From Devosia sp. FJ2-5-3 (GTDB lineage: Bacteria; Pseudomonadota; Alphaproteobacteria; Rhizobiales; Devosiaceae), in the NCBI RefSeq assembly GCF_029201545.1, contig NZ_CP104007.1:1212501-1276500 (forward strand): 64,000 nt of DNA, in the 5' to 3' direction. Shown piece after piece: positions 62,579 through 64,000 of this stretch. The first letter of the stretch is position 1; each line of letters begins with the position of its first letter. The translations under genes and the position numbers were made by a program. Below the pieces are notes generated by a model, which was given only the letters and a program-made list of their open reading frames with translations, was not told the origin of the DNA and searched no databases.

Positions 62579-62962
62579 TTACCACCCCGGCCCGTTGAAG
62601 TCGGGCGGGGTGACGTTGACGAGGCCGCGGCCGACGATGTAGCTGCGCAGTACCCAGCCAGTGTCCGGAATATGGCACCACTGGGTGGCGTTGCGGCCGC
62701 GGAGGGCGTGGCCGGCATCGCCGAAAAAGCTGCCAAAACGGGAATCGCTGTCGTTCTGCGTGCAGCGGTCGATGGGGATTTCCATGCCATCGGCGACGCG
62801 GCCGATAATGGCGTAGCCATCGCCGGGGCCGGAATGAATGGCGATATTGCCGCCGGATACCCGGGCCGTCACTGTCAGCGCCTGGGTGGGCAGGGCGAGG
62901 GCGAGGCTCGCGACAAGGCTTGTCACGAGGGCAAGTCCGGTTTTTTTCGCAGGGGCGCGCAT
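62579..62962 (-). CDS. Exported SH3-domain protein
   Basis: 127 residues. Signal peptide (APAKKTGLALVTSLVASLAL), then an SH3b-like domain: VSGGNIAIHSGPGDGYAIIGRVADGMEIPI, a Cys pair (RCTQND...QWCHIPD) and TGWVLRSYIVGRGLVNVTPPD. It parallels the SH3 protein at 57.6 kb but lacks its Pro-rich tail. Periplasmic; ligand unknown. Confidence 0.8.
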   Translation of the reverse strand: MRAPAKKTGLALVTSLVASLALALPTQALTVTARVSGGNIAIHSGPGDGYAIIGRVADGMEIPIDRCTQNDSDSRFGSFFGDAGHALRGRNATQWCHIPDTGWVLRSYIVGRGLVNVTPPDFNGPGW

Positions 62963-63029
62963 TTTGTTCGGCTCCTCAGGGGGCTTCGGGAGTCAATGCG
63001 CCAAAGCCGGCAGCGTTGCAAGCTTGGGG

Positions 63030-63611
63030 CAGGCGTGCCAAAGCGCCGCCCGGCTCGGAGGGAGCGTCGCGGGTGCAGGGTCGCGATGCCCTAGGGCACG
63101 CGGTGAAAAGCGGCTTTCGCCCCGAATTGAAAAAGAGTGAAAGAGGCGAAAGCCGCTTTCCACGACCGGTTTTTTGGGCGCATGTCTTGAGCGGCCCCCT
63201 TGCGGGTGGTGCTGGGAACTGCGTCGAGGCATGACCCCGAAAGGCAGAACCGGCGCCGGCCGGTGGTCGACATCCACGCCCCCGCCCAGGCGACCCCGTG
63301 CGGCCCGTCTCCCCGCCCGACGCTTCGTCGGCGCCGCGTGTTGTCGGCGGGAACGGGCGGATGATGGCATGGAACATTGAGGACGGGGATAAGTGGGATT
63401 CTTTTGCACCCTCGATGTCATTCCCGCGGAAGCGGGAACCTCTGTTGTACTGTGGAGGAAGGGGAAACGGAGGTCCCCGCGTGCGCGGGGATGACATAGT
63501 GGTTGGGGCGGGCGGCGATGACGAATGGTGGGGTGGGAAAGGCCCCTCACCCCAACCCTCTCCCCGGAGGGGCGAGGGGGCGCAGGAGCGGAGGGGCTTG
63601 GGGAGGAGCTG
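63030..63611 (-). repeat. Dispersed ~582-bp element, copy 2 (inverted)
   Basis: Reverse complement of 25190-25775 with few differences; it includes one GTCAT palindrome (63417-63495), the unique core, and the perfect 14-bp stem (63108-63121 with 63145-63158). Its loop is one base longer than in copy 1 and differs at several positions. Only one unit of the 209-bp repeat is present here. Confidence 0.88.
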
Positions 63612-63625
63612 TTAACCCCCGCGGT

Positions 63626-63700
63626 GTCATTCCCGCGAAAGCGGGAACCCCTGTTGGGTCGCCCCAAGGAAACTGGGGTCCCCGCTTTCGCGGGGATGAC
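63626..63700. repeat. GTCAT...ATGAC palindromic element
   Basis: 75 bp, beginning GTCATTCCCGCGAAAGCGGG and ending CCCGCTTTCGCGGGGATGAC. Sixth copy in the window; it closely matches the one at 7569. Confidence 0.85.
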
Positions 63701-63726
63701 AGGGTGAGGGGGCGAGCAAGAAGGGG

Positions 63727-64000
63727 CTAAAAATCCTCCTCGATCACGAACCCATCCTCGCGCTCGGAAAATTCGGAGGAATGGAGTTTTCGGAACTGGC
63801 CGAGCGCCAGCCTGGATTCGTGCAGGAGGGCGATCAGACAGGCGCGATCGAGCGGCGGCGCGGGGAATTTTTCGAGCGCCCGCCCAAAGTTTTCGCGCGA
63901 CAGGAAGCGGTAGAGCTTTGTCCGGTGCTGGCGCACCAGCTCGACCAGCAGGCCGGACGGCGGCGTCTGCCGCGGCAATTCATCGAGCTCGAAGACAAAT
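63727..64000 (-). CDS. Hypothetical protein, cut by the right edge
   Basis: The frame is open to the edge and reads FVFELDELPRQTPPSGLLVE onward, ending SSEFSEREDGFVIEEDF. A TTG at 63978 is the only start inside, but sequence before it is equally protein-like, so the gene probably begins beyond the window. Helical, with RQHRTKLYRFLSRENFGRAL. No family recognised. Confidence 0.6.
   Translation of the reverse strand, partial: FVFELDELPRQTPPSGLLVELVRQHRTKLYRFLSRENFGRALEKFPAPPLDRACLIALLHESRLALGQFRKLHSSEFSEREDGFVIEEDF

Larger units (their letters stand above)
62963..63726. other. 764-bp gene-free block
   Basis: No gene recognised. It holds the second copy of the dispersed element and one further GTCAT...ATGAC palindrome, both listed separately. 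Open frames here mirror those of copy 1 and look accidental. Confidence 0.6.

Overview
The window reads as a chromosomal segment of a GC-rich alphaproteobacterium of the order Hyphomicrobiales (Rhizobiales), most like Devosia or a close relative. The signs are a petABC cytochrome bc1 operon with apt downstream, the SDR-uvrC and pgsA-moaD-moaE gene sets, the lgt-MidA-pgeF run, the YbjN-proC pair, an alpha-galactoside (agp/melA) locus resembling that of Sinorhizobium meliloti, and many short interspersed palindromes between operons. It carries housekeeping and sugar-uptake genes. I see no rRNA, tRNA, CRISPR array, transposase, integrase or phage gene.

Layout. 0-5.2 kb: a TPR signalling protein cut by the left edge, then a tightly overlapping minus-strand operon murL-murD2-SMR transporter, preceded by a cytochrome c. 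5.4-14.3 kb: small enzymes (two GNATs, phosphoesterase, three Nudix/CCA-type genes, yqjG), an AAA ATPase, hemF and trmL. 14.5-18.1 kb: petABC, a 27-bp tandem repeat with a terminator, and apt. 18.1-22.3 kb: GFA, VOC, TerC with a structured leader, and two MaoC genes. 22.4-24.8 kb: AraC regulator and GH4 alpha-galactosidase. 24.9-25.8 kb: a gene-free block with a 209-bp tandem repeat and a dispersed element. 25.9-30.5 kb: flavin-dependent halogenase, ychF, and a multicopper oxidase bracketed by hairpin repeat arrays. 30.6-39.2 kb: AraC, complete oligopeptide-type ABC importer and second GH4 enzyme. 39.3-50.7 kb: pth-rplY, prs, pgeF-midA-lgt, ubiK, YbjN-proC, MarR/ilvE, moaED-pgsA. 51-55.6 kb: aroG behind an aromatic-codon attenuator, a PNPOx-fold protein, uvrC-SDR. 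55.8-64 kb: membrane proteins, SH3 proteins, a LysR-linked DUF1007-NicO fusion, hemH, the inverted second copy of the dispersed element, and a gene cut by the right edge.

How the genes work together. MurD2 and MurL give a racemase-independent way to put D-glutamate into peptidoglycan. The two AraC-GH4 modules and one importer form an alpha-galactoside uptake and hydrolysis system. petABC, hemF, hemH and cytochrome c belong to respiration and haem supply. The aroG leader, whose short peptide reads Phe-Tyr-Trp-Tyr-Phe-Ser-Tyr, is the clearest regulatory device here. The most unusual DNA is the roughly 585-bp element present at 25.2-25.8 kb and, inverted, at 63.0-63.6 kb.
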